44,356 nucleotides of DNA from Streptomyces oceani (GCF_001751245.1 NZ_LJGU01000119.1:53708-98063); one strand, 5' to 3'. Counted from the stretch's first letter, positions 9,197 through 19,498 are shown. Made by a program: numbers and translations. The notes: generated by a model from the sequence alone, not told the origin.

Positions 9197-9478
9197 ATGC
9201 CGCGCAGTCTCAAGAAGGGGCCTTTCGTCGACGACCACCTGATCAAGAAGGTGGACACGCAGAACGACGCAGGCACCAAGAACGTCATCAAGACCTGGTC
9301 CCGCCGCTCGATGATCGTCCCGGCGATGCTCGGACACACGATCGCGGTGCACGACGGCCGTAAGCACGTTCCGGTGTTCATCAACGAGTCGATGGTCGGT
9401 CACAAGCTCGGCGAGTTCGCTCCGTCTCGCACCTTCCGCGGCCACGTCAAGGACGACCGCAAGTCGCGGCGTCGCTGA
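9197..9478 (+). CDS. rpsS: 30S ribosomal protein S19
   Basis: A 93-residue S19 of the 30S head, at the intersubunit bridge. The N terminus [19 protein letters not shown] and the motif [15 protein letters not shown] stretch ([23 protein letters not shown] begins here) are diagnostic. An AGGAGG ribosome site directly follows the rplB stop. The next gene, rplV, starts 39 bases on. Confidence 0.96.
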   Translation: MPRSLKKGPFVDDHLIKKVDTQNDAGTKNVIKTWSRRSMIVPAMLGHTIAVHDGRKHVPVFINESMVGHKLGEFAPSRTFRGHVKDDRKSRRR

Positions 9479-9517
9479 TCGGGTGTGAAGACGATGACTG
9501 ACACCGAAGGGACAACC

Positions 9518-9865
9518 ATGGAAGCCAGGGCCCAGGCGCGCTACGTGCGTGTCACGCCCATGAAGGCCCGCCGGGTGGTGGACCTTGTCCGTGGCATGGG
9601 CGCCACGGAGGCTCAGGCGGCCCTGCGGTTCGCTCCGCAGGCCGCGAGCGTACCGGTCGGCAAGGTGCTGGACAGCGCCATCGCCAACGCCGCGCACAAC
9701 CACGACCACACCGATGCCGGCAGCCTCTTCATCTCCGAGGCGTACGTCGACGAGGGTCCGACCCTGAAGCGGTTCCGGCCGCGTGCCCAGGGTCGTGCCT
9801 ACCGCGTTCGGAAGCGGACCAGCCACATCACGGTGGTCGTCAGCAGCAAGGAAGGAACCCGGTAA
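9518..9865 (+). CDS. rplV: 50S ribosomal protein L22
   Basis: A 115-residue L22, whose beta-hairpin lines the exit tunnel near the macrolide site. The ATG at 9518 ([20 protein letters not shown]) is preferred over in-frame GTG/ATG codons at 9485 and 9494: it has an AAGGGA ribosome site and gives the family-typical N terminus. The beta-hairpin stretch [19 protein letters not shown] is intact. Its TAA stop overlaps the rpsC ATG (TAATG). Confidence 0.95.
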   Translation: MEARAQARYVRVTPMKARRVVDLVRGMGATEAQAALRFAPQAASVPVGKVLDSAIANAAHNHDHTDAGSLFISEAYVDEGPTLKRFRPRAQGRAYRVRKRTSHITVVVSSKEGTR

Positions 9866-10716
9866 TGGGCCAGAAGGTAAACCCGCACGGGTTCCGGCTG
9901 GGCGTGACCACCGACTTCAAGTCCCGGTGGTACGCCGACAAGCTGTACAAGGACTACGTCAAGGAGGATGTGGCGATCCGCCGCATGCTCACCCAGGGCA
10001 TGGAGCGGGCCGGCATCTCCAAGGTGGAGATCGAGCGTACCCGCGACCGGGTGCGCGTGGACGTGCACACCGCGCGTCCGGGCATCGTGATCGGCCGCCG
10101 TGGCGCGGAGGCCGACCGCCTGCGCGGCAACCTGGAGAAGCTGACCGGCAAGCAGATCCAGTTCAACATCCTTGAGGTCAAGAACCCGGAGACGGACGCG
10201 CAGTTGGTGGCTCAGGCCGTGGCCGAGCAGCTGTCCTCCCGCGTCTCCTTCCGTCGTGCGATGCGCAAGAGCATGCAGACGACGATGAAGGCCGGGGCCA
10301 AGGGCATCAAGATCCAGTGCGGCGGCCGACTGGGTGGCGCCGAGATGTCCCGTTCGGAGTTCTACCGGGAGGGCCGGGTGCCGCTGCACACCCTCCGGGC
10401 GAACGTCGACTACGGCTTCTTCGAGGCCAAGACCACCTTCGGCCGTATCGGCGTGAAGGTCTGGGTCTACAAGGGCGACGTCAAGAACATCTCCGAGGTC
10501 CGCGCCGAGAACGCCGCGGCCCGTGCGGGCAACCGCCCGTCGCGTGGCGGCGGTGCCGGTGGTGGCAGCGAGCGTCCCCGTCGGGGTGGCGAGCGCGGTG
10601 GCCGGGGCCGTAAGCCGCAGCAGCAGACGCAGCAGTCCGAGGCCCCCAAGTCGGCCGAGGCTGCGGCGCCCGCCGCCGCGGCGGCCGAGCCCACGGCTTC
10701 CGGAAAGGAGAGCTGA
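9865..10716 (+). CDS. rpsC: 30S ribosomal protein S3
   Basis: A 283-residue S3 at the mRNA entry channel, with an N-terminal KH domain (GxxG as [13 protein letters not shown] near residues 74-86) and the C-terminal S3 domain. After about residue 220 there is a disordered Arg/Gly-rich then Ala/Glu-rich tail, an actinobacterial extension that makes it longer than the 233-residue E. coli protein. Translationally coupled to rplV. Confidence 0.96.
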   Translation: MGQKVNPHGFRLGVTTDFKSRWYADKLYKDYVKEDVAIRRMLTQGMERAGISKVEIERTRDRVRVDVHTARPGIVIGRRGAEADRLRGNLEKLTGKQIQFNILEVKNPETDAQLVAQAVAEQLSSRVSFRRAMRKSMQTTMKAGAKGIKIQCGGRLGGAEMSRSEFYREGRVPLHTLRANVDYGFFEAKTTFGRIGVKVWVYKGDVKNISEVRAENAAARAGNRPSRGGGAGGGSERPRRGGERGGRGRKPQQQTQQSEAPKSAEAAAPAAAAAEPTASGKES

Positions 10717-10719
10717 CCC

Positions 10720-11139
10720 ATGCTTATCCCGCGCAGGGTAAAGCACCGTAAGCAACACCACCCGAAGCGCAAGGGCATGGCCAAGGGCGGTACGGAACTC
10801 GCCTTCGGCGAGTACGGCATCCAGGCCGTGACCCCGGCCTACGTCACCAACCGGCAGATCGAGGCCGCGCGTATCTCGATGACCCGGCACATCAAGCGTG
10901 GCGGCAAGGTGTGGATCAACATCTTCCCGGACCGTCCGCTGACGAAGAAGCCCGCGGAGACCCGGATGGGCTCCGGTAAGGGTTCGCCGGAGTGGTGGGT
11001 CGCGAACGTCAAGCCCGGCCGGGTGATGTTCGAGCTGTCCTACCCGAACGAGAAGATTGCCAAGGAGGCGCTGACCCGCGCCGCCCACAAGCTTCCGATG
11101 AAGTGCCGGATCGTGCGGCGCGAGGCAGGTGAGTCGTGA
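10720..11139 (+). CDS. rplP: 50S ribosomal protein L16
   Basis: A 139-residue L16 that organises the A-site tRNA pocket of the 50S subunit. Diagnostic segments are [27 protein letters not shown] and the loop [14 protein letters not shown]. An AAAGGAGAG ribosome site overlaps the end of rpsC. The TGA stop overlaps the rpmC ATG by one base. Confidence 0.97.
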   Translation: MLIPRRVKHRKQHHPKRKGMAKGGTELAFGEYGIQAVTPAYVTNRQIEAARISMTRHIKRGGKVWINIFPDRPLTKKPAETRMGSGKGSPEWWVANVKPGRVMFELSYPNEKIAKEALTRAAHKLPMKCRIVRREAGES

Positions 11140-11363
11140 TGGCGGCCGGTACCAAGGCGACCGAGCTGCGTGAGCTGGACAACGAAGAGCTCGTTGGCAA
11201 GCTTCGCGAGGCCAAGGAGGAGCTGTTCAACCTCCGCTTCCAGGCGGCGACCGGACAGTTGGAGAACCACGGCCGGCTGAAGGCCGTCCGCAAGGACATC
11301 GCCCGGATCTACACCCTGATGCGTGAGCGCGAGCTGGGCATCGAGACGGTGGAGAGCGCCTGA
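11139..11363 (+). CDS. rpmC: 50S ribosomal protein L29
   Basis: A 74-residue L29, a two-helix protein at the tunnel exit next to L23. The core is [20 protein letters not shown] and [19 protein letters not shown]. The ATG at 11139 overlaps the rplP stop; a GTG three bases earlier is possible but less likely. Its own stop overlaps the rpsQ ATG. Confidence 0.95.
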   Translation: MAAGTKATELRELDNEELVGKLREAKEELFNLRFQAATGQLENHGRLKAVRKDIARIYTLMRERELGIETVESA

Positions 11364-11659
11364 TGAGCGAGACGAATGTGACTGAGAAGACCCAGCAGGC
11401 CCAGCAGGACCGCGGTTTCCGCAAGACCCGTGAGGGTCTGGTGGTCAGCGACAAGATGGACAAGACCGCTGTCGTCGCCGTCGAGGACCGTGTCAAGCAC
11501 GCGTTGTACGGCAAGGTCATCCGTCGTACGAACAAGCTCAAGGCGCACGACGAGCAGAACGCCGCTGGCGTCGGCGACCGCGTACTCCTGATGGAGACCC
11601 GGCCGCTGTCCGCCACCAAGCGCTGGCGCATCGTCGAGATTCTCGAGAAGGCCAAGTAG
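11363..11659 (+). CDS. rpsQ: 30S ribosomal protein S17
   Basis: A 98-residue S17, an early-assembly OB-fold protein of the 30S body. A flexible N-terminal 18 residues precede [20 protein letters not shown]; the C terminus [18 protein letters not shown] stretch ([20 protein letters not shown]) is canonical. It is the last gene of the S10 cluster: the following 127 bases form several hairpins before rplN. Confidence 0.95.
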   Translation: MSETNVTEKTQQAQQDRGFRKTREGLVVSDKMDKTAVVAVEDRVKHALYGKVIRRTNKLKAHDEQNAAGVGDRVLLMETRPLSATKRWRIVEILEKAK

Positions 11660-11663
11660 GCGG

Positions 11664-11758
11664 CTCCCAGCCGGGAGTTCCCATAGACGTGTCCTGGGAT
11701 ACCAGGACCAGTTCCGCCAGGCTCGGCCCGGAGCGTGATCCGTTCACGTCTCGGGCCG
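11664..11758 (+). promoter_or_regulatory. Three-hairpin rpsQ-rplN spacer
   Basis: Successive stems: CTCCC / GGGAG (11664-11668, 11673-11677); GTCCTGG / CCAGGAC (11691-11697, 11702-11708); and CGGCCCG plus CGTGA pairing with TCACG plus CGGGCCG (11724-11738, 11744-11758). This marks the S10-to-spc boundary and could attenuate or process the transcript. No good promoter was recognised within it. Confidence 0.5.
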
Positions 11759-11786
11759 GGAACCGGCAGACGATCAGGAGATAGAC

Positions 11787-12155
11787 GTGATCCAGCAGGA
11801 GTCGCGGCTGCGTGTCGCCGACAACACGGGTGCGAAGGAGATTCTCACCATCCGTGTTCTCGGTGGTTCTGGCCGCCGCTACGCGGGCATTGGTGACGTC
11901 GTTGTCGCTACCGTCAAGGACGCGATCCCGGGCGGGAACGTGAAGAAGGGCGACATCGTCAAGGCCGTCATCGTGCGCGCGGTCAAGGAGCGCCGCCGGC
12001 CGGATGGTTCGTACATCCGCTTCGACGAGAACGCGGCCGTCATCCTCAAGAACGATGGCGACCCCCGCGGCACCCGTATCTTCGGCCCGGTGGGCCGTGA
12101 GCTGCGCGAGAAGAAGTTCATGAGGATCATCTCGCTCGCGCCGGAGGTGCTGTGA
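11787..12155 (+). CDS. rplN: 50S ribosomal protein L14
   Basis: A 122-residue L14 at the intersubunit face of the 50S, the classical first gene of the spc operon. The GTG start at 11787 has AGGAG at 11776-11780 and gives [18 protein letters not shown]. The motif [14 protein letters not shown] and the C terminus are standard. The rplX ribosome site (GGAGG) lies within its last codons. Confidence 0.96.
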   Translation: MIQQESRLRVADNTGAKEILTIRVLGGSGRRYAGIGDVVVATVKDAIPGGNVKKGDIVKAVIVRAVKERRRPDGSYIRFDENAAVILKNDGDPRGTRIFGPVGRELREKKFMRIISLAPEVL

Positions 12156-12157
12156 AC

Positions 12158-12481
12158 ATGAAGATCAAGAAGGGCGACCTGGTTCAGGTCATCACCGGCA
12201 AGGACCGCGGCAAGCAGGGCAAGGTCATCGTGGCCTACCCGCGCCAGGACCGTGTGCTCGTCGAGGGTGTCAACCGGGTCAAGAAGCACACCAAGGCCGG
12301 CCAGACCGCGCGGGGTTCGAAGACCGGTGGCATCGTGACCACCGAGGCCCCGATCCACGTGAGCAACGTACAGCTCGTCGTGGAGAAGGACGGCAACAAG
12401 GTCGTGACCCGCGTCGGATACCGCTTCGACGATGACGGCAACAAGATCCGCGTTGCCAAGCGGACCGGTGAGGACATCTGA
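12158..12481 (+). CDS. rplX: 50S ribosomal protein L24
   Basis: A 107-residue L24, an assembly initiator with a KOW domain ([20 protein letters not shown]). The ATG at 12158 is preferred: it is 10 bases after GGAGG (12143-12147). The GTG at 12152, overlapping the rplN stop, is only 4 bases from it and would add two residues. The stop overlaps the rplE start (TGATG). Confidence 0.95.
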   Translation: MKIKKGDLVQVITGKDRGKQGKVIVAYPRQDRVLVEGVNRVKKHTKAGQTARGSKTGGIVTTEAPIHVSNVQLVVEKDGNKVVTRVGYRFDDDGNKIRVAKRTGEDI

Positions 12482-13038
12482 TGACTGCCACCACCACACC
12501 GCGTCTCAAGACGCGCTACCGCGAGGAGATCGCGGGCAAGCTGCGTGACGAGTTCACGTACGAGAACGTCATGCAGACCCCCGGTCTCACGAAGATCGTG
12601 GTCAACATGGGCGTGGGCGACGCCGCTCGCGACTCCAAGTTGATGGAGGGCGCCGTGCGCGACCTCGCCACGATCACCGGTCAGAAGCCGGCGGTGACCA
12701 AGGCCCGCAAGTCCATCGCCCAGTTCAAGCTGCGTGAGGGCCAGCCGATCGGCGCCCACGTGACGCTTCGTGGCGACCGGATGTGGGAGTTCCTGGACCG
12801 TCTGTTGTCGCTCGCGCTGCCGCGCATCCGCGACTTCCGCGGTCTGTCGCCGAAGCAGTTCGACGGCCGGGGGAACTACACCTTCGGTCTCACTGAGCAG
12901 GTCATGTTCCACGAGATCGACCAGGACAAGATCGACCGGGTCCGGGGCATGGACATCACCGTGGTGACCACGGCGACCACCGACCCGGAGGGCCGGGCCC
13001 TCCTGCGTCACCTCGGCTTCCCGTTCAAGGAGAACTGA
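12481..13038 (+). CDS. rplE: 50S ribosomal protein L5
   Basis: A 185-residue L5 that anchors 5S rRNA in the central protuberance. Signatures are [36 protein letters not shown] and the RDFRGL segment. Start and stop are tightly packed: one-base overlap with rplX and 2 bases to rpsN. In enterobacteria the S8 repressor site lies at the start of rplE; no equivalent was identified. Confidence 0.96.
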   Translation: MTATTTPRLKTRYREEIAGKLRDEFTYENVMQTPGLTKIVVNMGVGDAARDSKLMEGAVRDLATITGQKPAVTKARKSIAQFKLREGQPIGAHVTLRGDRMWEFLDRLLSLALPRIRDFRGLSPKQFDGRGNYTFGLTEQVMFHEIDQDKIDRVRGMDITVVTTATTDPEGRALLRHLGFPFKEN

Positions 13039-13040
13039 TC

Positions 13041-13226
13041 ATGGCGAAGAAGGCTCTGATCTCGAAGGCCGCCCGTAAGCCGAAGTTCGCGGTGCGTGCC
13101 TACACGCGCTGCCAGCGTTGCGGCCGGCCGCACTCCGTCTACCGCAAGTTCGGCCTCTGCCGGGTGTGCCTTCGTCAGATGGCGCACCGGGGCGAGCTGC
13201 CGGGCGTGACCAAGAGTTCCTGGTAA
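13041..13226 (+). CDS. rpsN: 30S ribosomal protein S14, zinc (C+) type
   Basis: A 61-residue short S14 with a complete zinc ribbon: Cys24, Cys27, Cys40 and Cys43. This is the type Z form; streptomycetes usually also encode a zinc-less long paralogue under Zur control elsewhere, which is not in this window. An ATG 2 bases after rplE has GGAG at the rplE end. A 287-base gap follows, unusual within this compact cluster. Confidence 0.96.
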   Translation: MAKKALISKAARKPKFAVRAYTRCQRCGRPHSVYRKFGLCRVCLRQMAHRGELPGVTKSSW

Positions 13227-13259
13227 TCCGCCGGCCGCCGCGCGTACCACCGTGGGATT

Positions 13260-13460
13260 CCGTACGAACGTACGGGCGGCGGGCCGTCGGACCAACCAGG
13301 ACTCTCGGTAAGCAGCAAGGGCGGCGAGGGCCCGCACCACATCCCGTAGGCTTGTGGAGTCGGGCGTTCGCCGGCCGTGACCGCGCGCGGGCGCAGCCCG
13401 CACAGGACGCTTACTACGCCGTAGGTCCCCGCACCACACCCGTCCCGGTTCCAAACCGGG
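13260..13460 (+). promoter_or_regulatory. rpsN-rpsH spacer with inverted repeats
   Basis: The 287-base spacer 13227-13513 holds no recognisable gene. CCGTACG-AA-CGTACGG (13260-13275) is a perfect 7-bp inverted repeat. CCCGGTT / AACCGGG (13444-13450, 13454-13460) forms a stem about 50 bases before rpsH. TAGGCT, inside CCCGTAGGCTTG near 13346, is a -10-like hexamer lacking a good -35. A promoter for the rest of the spc genes is plausible. Confidence 0.4.
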
Positions 13461-13513
13461 GAGAGGGACGGAGCAGACAGGAAACCCCGGCGAGAGAGGC
13501 CGAAGGCCATCAC

Positions 13514-13912
13514 ATGACCATGACCGATCCCATCGCAGACATGCTCACGCGTCTGCGCAACGCGAACTCGGCGTATCACGACGCCGTGTCGATGCCGCAC
13601 AGCAAGATCAAGTCGCACATCGCGGAGATCCTCCAGCAGGAGGGCTACATCACCGGCTGGAAGACCGAGGACGCCCTGGTGGGCAAGAACCTCGTGCTCG
13701 AGCTGAAGTTCGGCCCGAACCGTGAGCGCTCGATCGCTGGCCTCAAGCGGATCTCCAAGCCCGGTCTCCGGGTTTACGCAAAGTCCACCAACCTGCCGAA
13801 GGTGCTCGGCGGCCTCGGCGTGGCGATCATCTCCACGTCGCACGGTCTCCTCACCGGTCAGCAGGCACAGAAGAAGGGTGTGGGCGGGGAAGTCCTCGCC
13901 TACGTCTGGTAG
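13514..13912 (+). CDS. rpsH: 30S ribosomal protein S8
   Basis: A 132-residue S8, a central 16S rRNA binder and, in enterobacteria, the spc operon repressor. The ATG at 13514 gives [18 protein letters not shown], the family start; the upstream open frame is not S8-like. The C terminus [20 protein letters not shown] is intact. rplF follows after 20 bases. Confidence 0.96.
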   Translation: MTMTDPIADMLTRLRNANSAYHDAVSMPHSKIKSHIAEILQQEGYITGWKTEDALVGKNLVLELKFGPNRERSIAGLKRISKPGLRVYAKSTNLPKVLGGLGVAIISTSHGLLTGQQAQKKGVGGEVLAYVW

Positions 13913-13932
13913 TCGGGAACGGAGGAAAAGCA

Positions 13933-14472
13933 ATGTCGCGAATCGGCAAGCTCCCCATCCAGGTTCCCGCCGGTGTGGACGTCACCATCGATGGCCGGAC
14001 GGTCGCCGTGCAGGGCCCCAAGGGGTCGCTCTCGCAGACGGTCGCCGAGCCGATCGAGATCTCCAGGGACGACGACGGCGCGATCGCCGTGACCCGTCCC
14101 AATGATGAGACTCGGAACAAGGCCCTGCACGGCCTGTCCCGCACGCTGGTGGCGAACATGATCACTGGCGTGACCACGGGATTCACCAAGGCTCTGGAAA
14201 TCAGCGGGGTTGGCTACCGCGTCCAGGCGAAGGGCTCCGACCTGGAGTTCTCGCTCGGATACAGTCACCCGATCCTGATCGAGGCGCCGGAGGGCATCTC
14301 GTTCAGTGTCGAGTCTCCGACCAAGTTCACGGTTGAGGGCATCGACAAGCAGAAGGTCGGTGAAGTCGCCGCGAACATCCGCAAGCTGCGCAGGCCCGAC
14401 CCGTACAAGGCCAAGGGCGTGAAGTACGCGGGCGAGGTCATCCGCCGCAAGGTCGGAAAGGCTGGTAAGTAA
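13933..14472 (+). CDS. rplF: 50S ribosomal protein L6
   Basis: A 179-residue L6 near the GTPase-associated centre, made of two related domains. It starts [20 protein letters not shown], with the signature [13 protein letters not shown] at the C-terminal domain. A strong GGAGG at about 13920-13924 lies 8 bases before the ATG. Three bases separate it from rplR. Confidence 0.96.
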   Translation: MSRIGKLPIQVPAGVDVTIDGRTVAVQGPKGSLSQTVAEPIEISRDDDGAIAVTRPNDETRNKALHGLSRTLVANMITGVTTGFTKALEISGVGYRVQAKGSDLEFSLGYSHPILIEAPEGISFSVESPTKFTVEGIDKQKVGEVAANIRKLRRPDPYKAKGVKYAGEVIRRKVGKAGK

Positions 14473-14475
14473 GCC

Positions 14476-14859
14476 ATGGCATACGGCGTGAAGATCGCCA
14501 AGGGTGACGCGTACAAGCGTGCCGCTGCCAAGCGCCGGCACATCCGGGTCCGTAAGAAGGTCTCGGGTACTCCGGTGCGGCCCAGGCTCGTGGTGACGCG
14601 GTCCAACCGGCACATGGTGGCCCAGGTCGTCGACGACATCGCGGGTCACACGGTGGCCTCGGCGTCGACACTGGACACTTCGATCCGGGGCACGGACGAC
14701 GCGAAGAGCGACCAGGCCAAGCGCGTGGGTGAACTGGTCGCGGAGCGGGCCAAGGCCGCGGGTATCGAGGCCGTCGTGTTCGACCGCGGTGGTAACAAGT
14801 ACGCAGGGCGGATTGCCGCTCTGGCTGACGCCGCCCGCGAGGCCGGGCTCAAGTTCTGA
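14476..14859 (+). CDS. rplR: 50S ribosomal protein L18
   Basis: A 127-residue L18 that binds 5S rRNA together with L5. The basic N terminus ([19 protein letters not shown]) and the core [20 protein letters not shown] are diagnostic, with [17 protein letters not shown] near the end. The ribosome site lies in the rplF 3' end. A small hairpin follows the stop. Confidence 0.96.
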   Translation: MAYGVKIAKGDAYKRAAAKRRHIRVRKKVSGTPVRPRLVVTRSNRHMVAQVVDDIAGHTVASASTLDTSIRGTDDAKSDQAKRVGELVAERAKAAGIEAVVFDRGGNKYAGRIAALADAAREAGLKF

Positions 14860-14867
14860 GCCGGTTT

Positions 14868-14883
14868 CCCAGCCTTGGCTGGG
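14868..14883 (+). promoter_or_regulatory. rplR-rpsE hairpin
   Basis: CCCAGCC-TT-GGCTGGG forms a perfect 7-bp stem in the 58-base spacer, 34 bases upstream of the rpsE start. It could be an RNA processing or stability element; as a terminator it would interrupt an operon that must read through. Confidence 0.45.
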
Positions 14884-14917
14884 CGCCTGGCGGACGTAAA
14901 CGAGAGAGGTAATTCCA

Positions 14918-15519
<602 letters not shown>

Positions 15520-15520
<1 letters not shown>

Positions 15521-15702
15521 TGGCTCGCCTCAAGATCACGCAGACGCGTTCCGTCATCGGTACCAAGCAGAACCACCGTGACACGCTCCGGACGCTCGGT
15601 CTGAAGCGTGTGAACGACGTCTCCGTCAAGGAGGCACGTCCCGAGGTGCTCGGCATGGTGCACACCGTGCGGCACCTCATCACGGTCGAGGAGGTCGACT
15701 GA
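15520..15702 (+). CDS. rpmD: 50S ribosomal protein L30
   Basis: A 60-residue L30, a small two-helix, three-strand protein of the 50S. The sequence [20 protein letters not shown], then TLRTLGLKR, is diagnostic. The ATG is in the TAATG overlap with rpsE; the frame is open further upstream inside rpsE, but that part is unrelated. One base separates its stop from rplO. Confidence 0.95.
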
Positions 15703-15703
15703 C

Positions 15704-16168
15704 ATGGCTGCGCCGAAGGGCGACAACCCGCTGAAGGTCCACAACCTCAAGCCTGCCCCGGGGGCCAAGACCGCCAAGACCCGGGTCGGCCGGGGTGAGG
15801 CGTCCAAGGGCAAGACCGCGGGTCGTGGCACCAAGGGCACGAAGGCCCGTTACCAGGTGCCACACGGCTTCGAGGGTGGGCAGATGCCGCTGCAGATGCG
15901 GTTGCCCAAGCTTCGTGGCTTCAAGAACCCGGCCCGTAAGCAGTTCCAGGTGGTGAACGTGGAGCGGCTGGCCGAGCTGTACCCCGAGGGGGGCGAGGTC
16001 ACCGTGGCCGACCTGGTGGCCAAGGGCGCGGTTCGGAAGAACGAGCTGGTGAAGGTACTCGGCTCCGGTGAACTTGCCGTGGCGCTGACGGTGACCGTCG
16101 ACAAGGTCTCCGGTTCCGCCAAGGAGAAGATCACCGCTGCTGGCGGCTCCGTCACCGAGCTTGGCTGA
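15704..16168 (+). CDS. rplO: 50S ribosomal protein L15
   Basis: A 154-residue L15, a late-assembly protein with a long glycine/basic N-terminal extension ([20 protein letters not shown], then [10 protein letters not shown]) that threads into 23S rRNA, followed by a globular domain with FQVVNVERL. Last ribosomal protein gene of the spc run before secY; a hairpin follows 16 bases after the stop. Confidence 0.96.
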   Translation: MAAPKGDNPLKVHNLKPAPGAKTAKTRVGRGEASKGKTAGRGTKGTKARYQVPHGFEGGQMPLQMRLPKLRGFKNPARKQFQVVNVERLAELYPEGGEVTVADLVAKGAVRKNELVKVLGSGELAVALTVTVDKVSGSAKEKITAAGGSVTELG

Positions 16169-16184
16169 GTTTGTGGCTGACTGG

Positions 16185-16213
16185 CCGGGGATGTCCTGCG
16201 AGGGCATCCCCGG
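16185..16213 (+). terminator. rplO-secY hairpin, terminator or attenuator
   Basis: CCGGGGATG (16185-16193) pairs with CATCCCCGG (16205-16213), extended inside by CCT / AGG. It is a strong GC stem without T-tract. It separates the spc ribosomal protein genes from secY, which seems to have its own -10 box downstream. Confidence 0.55.
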
Positions 16214-16226
16214 TTGGTCGTTCCTA

Positions 16227-16250
16227 GGGGGGCACCGTCGCCGGTAGGGT
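16227..16250 (+). promoter_or_regulatory. Candidate secY promoter
   Basis: TAGGGT at 16245-16250 is a good -10 box. The best -35, TTCCTA, 18 bases upstream near 16221-16226, is poor. The position just after the rplO hairpin makes a separate secY-adk(-map) promoter plausible. Confidence 0.4.
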
Positions 16251-16331
16251 GACGCGTGCACTGTTGATATCTGTCGATCCTCAAGACCGTCACCTCTCGC
16301 GTGGTTGATCGCGGGGGGCGCAGGAGGCACC

Positions 16332-17645
16332 GTGCTCACCGCGTTCGCCCGGGCGTTCCAGACGCCCGACCTGCGCAAGAAGCTGCTCTTTACGCTCGGT
16401 ATCATCGTTCTTTTCCGGCTCGGGGCGCACATCCCCGTTCCGGGCGTCAGCTTTGAGAACGTCAACCAGTGCATGAACCAGTCCGACTCCAACAGTGGAC
16501 TGTTCGGCCTGGTGAACATGTTCAGCGGTGGCGCGCTGCTGCAGTTGACCGTTTTCGCGCTCGGGATCATGCCGTACATCACGGCGAGCATCATCCTGCA
16601 GCTGCTGGTTGTCGTGATTCCCCGACTGGAGGCCCTGAAGAAGGAGGGCTCTTCCGGCCAGGCGAAGATCACCCAGTACACCCGTTATCTGACCGTGGCG
16701 CTCGGCGTGCTGCAGGCCACCGGCCTGGTGGCCACCGCGCGCAGTGGCAGTCTCTTCCCGCAGTGTTCCCTGCGGGACGAAATCGTCCCGAACGACAGCA
16801 TTTTCACCATCGTCACGATGGTGATCTGCATGACGGCTGGCACGGCCCTGATCATGTGGCTCGGTGAGTTGGTCACCGACCGCGGTATCGGAAACGGCAT
16901 GTCCATCCTGATGTTCGTCTCCATCGCAGCGGGTTTCCCGGGCGGGCTCTGGGCGATCAAGCAGCAGGGCAAGCTGGCCGATGGCTGGATCGAGTTCGGC
17001 ATCGTCATCCTCTGCGGGCTGGCCATGGTCGCGTTGGTCGTCTTCGTGGAACAGGCCCAGCGGCGCATTCCGGTGCAGTACGCGAAGCGCATGATCGGTC
17101 GGCGTTCCTACGGTGGTACGTCCACATACATCCCGTTGAAGGTGAACCAGGCGGGTGTGATTCCCGTCATCTTCGCCTCGTCACTGCTCTACATTCCGGC
17201 GCTGATCGTGCAGTTCAGTGGTTCGACATCGGGATGGGCAACGTGGATTCAGGAGAACATGGTCGCTGGTGACAGCCCTGTTTACATCGTCACGTACTTC
17301 CTGCTGATTGTGTTCTTCGCGTTCTTCTACGTCGCGATCACCTTCAACCCCGAAGAAGTCGCGGACAACATGAAGAAGTATGGTGGCTTCATCCCGGGCA
17401 TCCGGGCAGGACGTCCCACCGCGGAGTACCTGAGCTATGTGTTGAACCGCATCACGTGGCCCGGCTCGCTCTACCTGGGGCTGATCGCTCTGGTGCCCAC
17501 GGTCGCGCTGATCACCCTCAACGCCAATCAGAACTTCCCATTCGGAGGGACGAGCATCCTCATTATCGTGGGTGTCGGACTTGAGACGGTGAAGCAGATC
17601 GAGAGCCAGCTTCAGCAGCGCCATTACGAAGGGTTCCTCCGCTGA
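16332..17645 (+). CDS. secY: Protein translocase subunit SecY
   Basis: A 437-residue SecY, the ten-helix channel of the Sec translocon in the cytoplasmic membrane. The GTG at 16332 follows AGGAGG (16322-16327) and gives (M)LTAFARAFQTPDLRKKLLF; the frame is open further upstream without family similarity. Signatures include GLVNMFSGGALLQLTVFALG (the plug and TM2 region), GMSILMFVSIAAG and a short basic C terminus. Its product exports, among others, the two proteases encoded downstream. The stop overlaps the adk ATG. Confidence 0.97.
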   Translation: MLTAFARAFQTPDLRKKLLFTLGIIVLFRLGAHIPVPGVSFENVNQCMNQSDSNSGLFGLVNMFSGGALLQLTVFALGIMPYITASIILQLLVVVIPRLEALKKEGSSGQAKITQYTRYLTVALGVLQATGLVATARSGSLFPQCSLRDEIVPNDSIFTIVTMVICMTAGTALIMWLGELVTDRGIGNGMSILMFVSIAAGFPGGLWAIKQQGKLADGWIEFGIVILCGLAMVALVVFVEQAQRRIPVQYAKRMIGRRSYGGTSTYIPLKVNQAGVIPVIFASSLLYIPALIVQFSGSTSGWATWIQENMVAGDSPVYIVTYFLLIVFFAFFYVAITFNPEEVADNMKKYGGFIPGIRAGRPTAEYLSYVLNRITWPGSLYLGLIALVPTVALITLNANQNFPFGGTSILIIVGVGLETVKQIESQLQQRHYEGFLR

Positions 17646-18316
17646 TGCGAATCGTCCTCGTCGGACCACCGGGTGCGGGTAAGGGCACACAGGCCGCGTA
17701 CCTTGCCGAGAACCTCGCCATCCCGCACATCTCCACGGGAGACCTCTTCCGCGCCAACATCAGCCAGGGCACCCCGCTCGGGCAACAGGCGAAGGAGTAC
17801 ATGAACGCGGGGCACCTGGTGCCCGACGAGGTCACGATCGGCATGGCGGAGGACCGCATGCTGCAGGACGACGCCAGCGGCGGCTTCCTGCTGGACGGCT
17901 TTCCCCGCAACATCGGTCAGGCGAAGGCGTTGGACGCGTTTCTGCGCGGCCACGACCTTCGGCTGGACGCCGTCCTGGATCTGGAGGTCCCGGAGGACGA
18001 GGTGGTGGCCCGGATCGCCGGGCGCCGGCTCTGCCGTAATGACAGCGGTCACATCTACCACGCCGAGGACAACCTTCCGAAGGTCCCCGGAGTGTGTGAC
18101 GAGTGCGGCGGGGAGCTGTACCAGCGCGAGGACGACAGCGAGGAGACGGTCCGCAAGCGACTGGCCGTTTATCACAGTGAGACCGAGCCGATCGTGGACT
18201 ACTACCGGGCACAGGGCCTGGTGACGACCATCTCCGCGCTCGGCTCGGTGACCGAGGTGACGAATCGCGCGATGCGTGCGATCGAGTCGGCGGGTGAGGG
18301 CGCGGAGCAGAGCTAG
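17645..18316 (+). CDS. adk: Adenylate kinase
   Basis: A 223-residue long-form adenylate kinase, catalysing ATP + AMP to 2 ADP. P-loop GPPGAGKGT at residues 7-15, AMP-binding STGDLFR and the GFPRN motif are present. The LID carries Cys130, Asp133, Cys151 and Cys154, a plausible structural zinc site of the Cys/Asp kind. It overlaps secY by one base (TGATG), the common secY-adk arrangement. Confidence 0.96.
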   Translation: MRIVLVGPPGAGKGTQAAYLAENLAIPHISTGDLFRANISQGTPLGQQAKEYMNAGHLVPDEVTIGMAEDRMLQDDASGGFLLDGFPRNIGQAKALDAFLRGHDLRLDAVLDLEVPEDEVVARIAGRRLCRNDSGHIYHAEDNLPKVPGVCDECGGELYQREDDSEETVRKRLAVYHSETEPIVDYYRAQGLVTTISALGSVTEVTNRAMRAIESAGEGAEQS

Positions 18317-18522
18317 GCCGGGGTTCGTACGCGGCTTCGCGGGTGCGGCGTTGACGATCGGACCCGGCCCCGTCCCGTGGGCCCGTTCGTGAAGTGAGAG
18401 ACGTGGATACGGTCGCGGTCCGGCAAGGGGCCGCGGCCGTATCGTGTGTGGAGAGGCGTCGCCACCCCCTGCGGTCGGCACGGCGGGCGAGGCGCTCCCG
18501 AGTGGTTGAGGAAGGTTTGTCC

Positions 18523-19356
18523 ATGGAGATCAAGACCCCGGAGCAGATCGCGAAGATGCGGGCGGCGGGGCTGGTGGTCGCCGCGATGCACCGGGAATGC
18601 CGGGCGGCGGCGGTGCCGGGGGCGACGACCAAGGATCTGGACGAGGTCGCGGCGAAGGTGCTGGCGGAACACGGTGCCAAGCCGAACTTCCTGGGATACG
18701 GCGGCTTTCCGGGGAACATCTGCACCTCGGTGAACGACGTGGTGGTGCACGGCATCCCGAACCGGGAGACAGAGCTCCGGTCGGGGGACCTGTTGTCCAT
18801 CGACGCCGGCGCGATCGTCGACGGCTGGCACGGGGACGCGGCGATCACGGTGTTCGTGGGCGAGGGACACGCGCCGGAGTTGTACGAGCTGAGTCGGGTG
18901 ACCGAGGAGTCCATGTGGGCGGGCGCCGCCGCCGTCCGTAAGGGCAATCGGCTGGTGGACATCTCGAAGGCGGTGGAGGGGTACGTCCGGCGGCAGCCCC
19001 GTCCGTCGACCGGCAAGTACGGCATCATCGAGGACTACGGCGGCCACGGCATCGGCTCCGAGATGCACATGGACCCGCACCTGCTCAACTACGTCGACCG
19101 GCGGCGTGGGCGGGGCCCGAAGCTCGTGCCGGGGACGTGTCTGGCGATCGAGCCGATGCTGAGCCTGGGCACGCCGAAGACGCACACCCTGGCGGACGAG
19201 TGGACCGTGAAGACCAACGACGGGACCTGGTCGAGTCATTGGGAGCACACGGTGGCGCTCACTGAGCAGGGGCCGTTGGTGTTGACCGCTTCGGACGGCG
19301 GCAAGGCGCGGTTGGCGGAGTACGGGATCACGGTCGCGCCGGACCCACTCGCCTGA
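18523..19356 (+). CDS. map: Type I methionine aminopeptidase
   Basis: A 277-residue methionine aminopeptidase that removes the initiator Met from nascent proteins. All five metal ligands are present: Asp94, Asp105, His175, Glu210 and Glu241, plus His77 near the active site. The ATG at 18523 is chosen: GAGGAAGG (18508-18515) lies 7 bases upstream and the N terminus MEIKTPEQIAKMRAAG fits. The upstream in-frame extension is low quality. A 206-base spacer from adk could hold a promoter, but none was recognised. Confidence 0.95.
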   Translation: MEIKTPEQIAKMRAAGLVVAAMHRECRAAAVPGATTKDLDEVAAKVLAEHGAKPNFLGYGGFPGNICTSVNDVVVHGIPNRETELRSGDLLSIDAGAIVDGWHGDAAITVFVGEGHAPELYELSRVTEESMWAGAAAVRKGNRLVDISKAVEGYVRRQPRPSTGKYGIIEDYGGHGIGSEMHMDPHLLNYVDRRRGRGPKLVPGTCLAIEPMLSLGTPKTHTLADEWTVKTNDGTWSSHWEHTVALTEQGPLVLTASDGGKARLAEYGITVAPDPLA

Positions 19357-19498
19357 GGTGGTGCGCTGGCGTCCTTCGGCGTGGCCCGGCGAACGGTCGT
19401 GCCGTCCCGAGCCGTTCGTACACAGGTGCGCCGGGTGTCGGGCGCGGGGTCACGTGGTGGAATAACGATCTTGTATCCGGGGGAGACTACCTCGATTC

